Shown here: in pieces, positions 5,920 to 6,021 of the stretch | Numbering within the stretch: the stretch's first letter is position 1 | How the letters are laid out: each line of letters begins with the position of its first letter | Assembly: GCA_902362865.1 (NCBI GenBank) | Contig: CABIYE010000049.1 | Coordinates: 1-6,021 of the forward strand | Source of the DNA: Clostridiaceae bacterium | GTDB taxonomy: Bacteria > Bacillota > Clostridia > Lachnospirales > Lachnospiraceae | Direction: 5' to 3' | Length of the DNA stretch: 6,021 nucleotides | The notes under the pieces: generated by a model | Database searches by the model: none | What the model was told of the DNA's origin: nothing | What the model saw: only the letters and a program-made list of their open reading frames with translations | Translations under genes and position numbers: made by a program

Positions 5920-6021
5920 ATGAAATTTATGAAAAAGGTAAAATCTGCATTTGCGGGTTTTACGGCAATTGTTATGGCGGCGGCCGTAACATTGACGGCA
6001 GTTCCGGTTTCTTCCGTGCAG
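5920..6021 (+). CDS. N-terminus of an exported protein of unknown function, 3' truncated by the window
   Basis: Only the first 34 codons are present and they run open to the window edge. They encode a typical Sec signal peptide: positively charged start MKFMKKVKS, a hydrophobic core AFAGFTAIVMAAAVTLTAV, then a more polar PVSSVQ. The likely signal-peptidase site is at or just beyond the edge; no lipobox Cys is seen, so it is probably a freely secreted or wall-attached protein rather than a lipoprotein. The ATG at 5920 lies 11 bases after AAAGGAG (5902-5908), a slightly long spacing. An ATG at 5910 opens another frame but sits only 1 base after that site and gives no signal peptide. The gene has its own promoter candidate and hairpin-rich leader, so it is probably transcribed separately from the sensing operon. 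The mature protein, and so the function, lies outside the window. Confidence 0.75.
   Translation, partial: MKFMKKVKSAFAGFTAIVMAAAVTLTAVPVSSVQ

Noticed and set aside
4886..5920. A 344-codon open frame on the minus strand over the binding-protein gene and the following intergenic region
   Set aside because: It is antisense to a gene with strong family matches, has no domain or plausible ribosome binding site, and its start lies among leader hairpins of the next + strand gene.
5910..6021. Alternative open frame from ATG 5910 to the window edge
   Set aside because: Its start lies 1 base after the ribosome binding site and it encodes no signal peptide, while the frame from 5920 gives a textbook signal sequence.

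Overview
The window looks like a chromosomal segment from a Gram-positive anaerobe of the class Clostridia, most likely Lachnospiraceae. Evidence for this: a secreted protein ending in S-layer homology (SLH) repeats, purine-rich Shine-Dalgarno sites of the AGGAGG type, a sugar-binding protein anchored as a lipoprotein, and a YesM/YesN-type two-component pair next to it. The genus is an inference; there is no rRNA or tRNA to fix it. All supported genes lie on the + strand.

Layout. Positions 2-292 are the 3' end of a cell-wall-anchored protein carrying SLH repeats, closed by a hairpin terminator. Positions 389-1366 encode a complete aldo/keto reductase of the voltage-gated potassium channel beta-subunit type. 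It is visibly more AT-rich than the genes after it and is followed by a very long, near-continuous terminator stem. After a promoter-like stretch comes a three-gene operon: a response regulator with an AraC-type DNA-binding domain (1555-3177), a membrane sensor histidine kinase (3174-4664, 4-base ATGA overlap) and a YtfQ-like sugar-binding lipoprotein (4691-5764, TTG start behind a strong AGGAGG). The last 102 bases begin a new secreted protein. Its upstream region holds a perfect 12-bp palindrome over a consensus -35 box and two consecutive strong hairpins before the ribosome binding site.

How the genes work together. The regulator, kinase and binding protein are packed as one transcription unit, with no ABC permease or ATPase gene after the binding protein. 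The simplest reading is a three-component sugar-sensing system: the lipoprotein captures a sugar outside the membrane (its relatives bind galactofuranose and similar sugars), presents it to the helical extracellular part of the kinase, and the kinase phosphorylates the AraC-type regulator. Such a regulator would typically control sugar-uptake or polysaccharide-use genes, either elsewhere or just beyond this window. This is known in principle for XylF-like receptors paired with LytS/YesN in clostridia; the ligand and targets here are not known. No mobile element, CRISPR array or RNA gene was seen, and no stretch longer than 300 bases lacks a gene.
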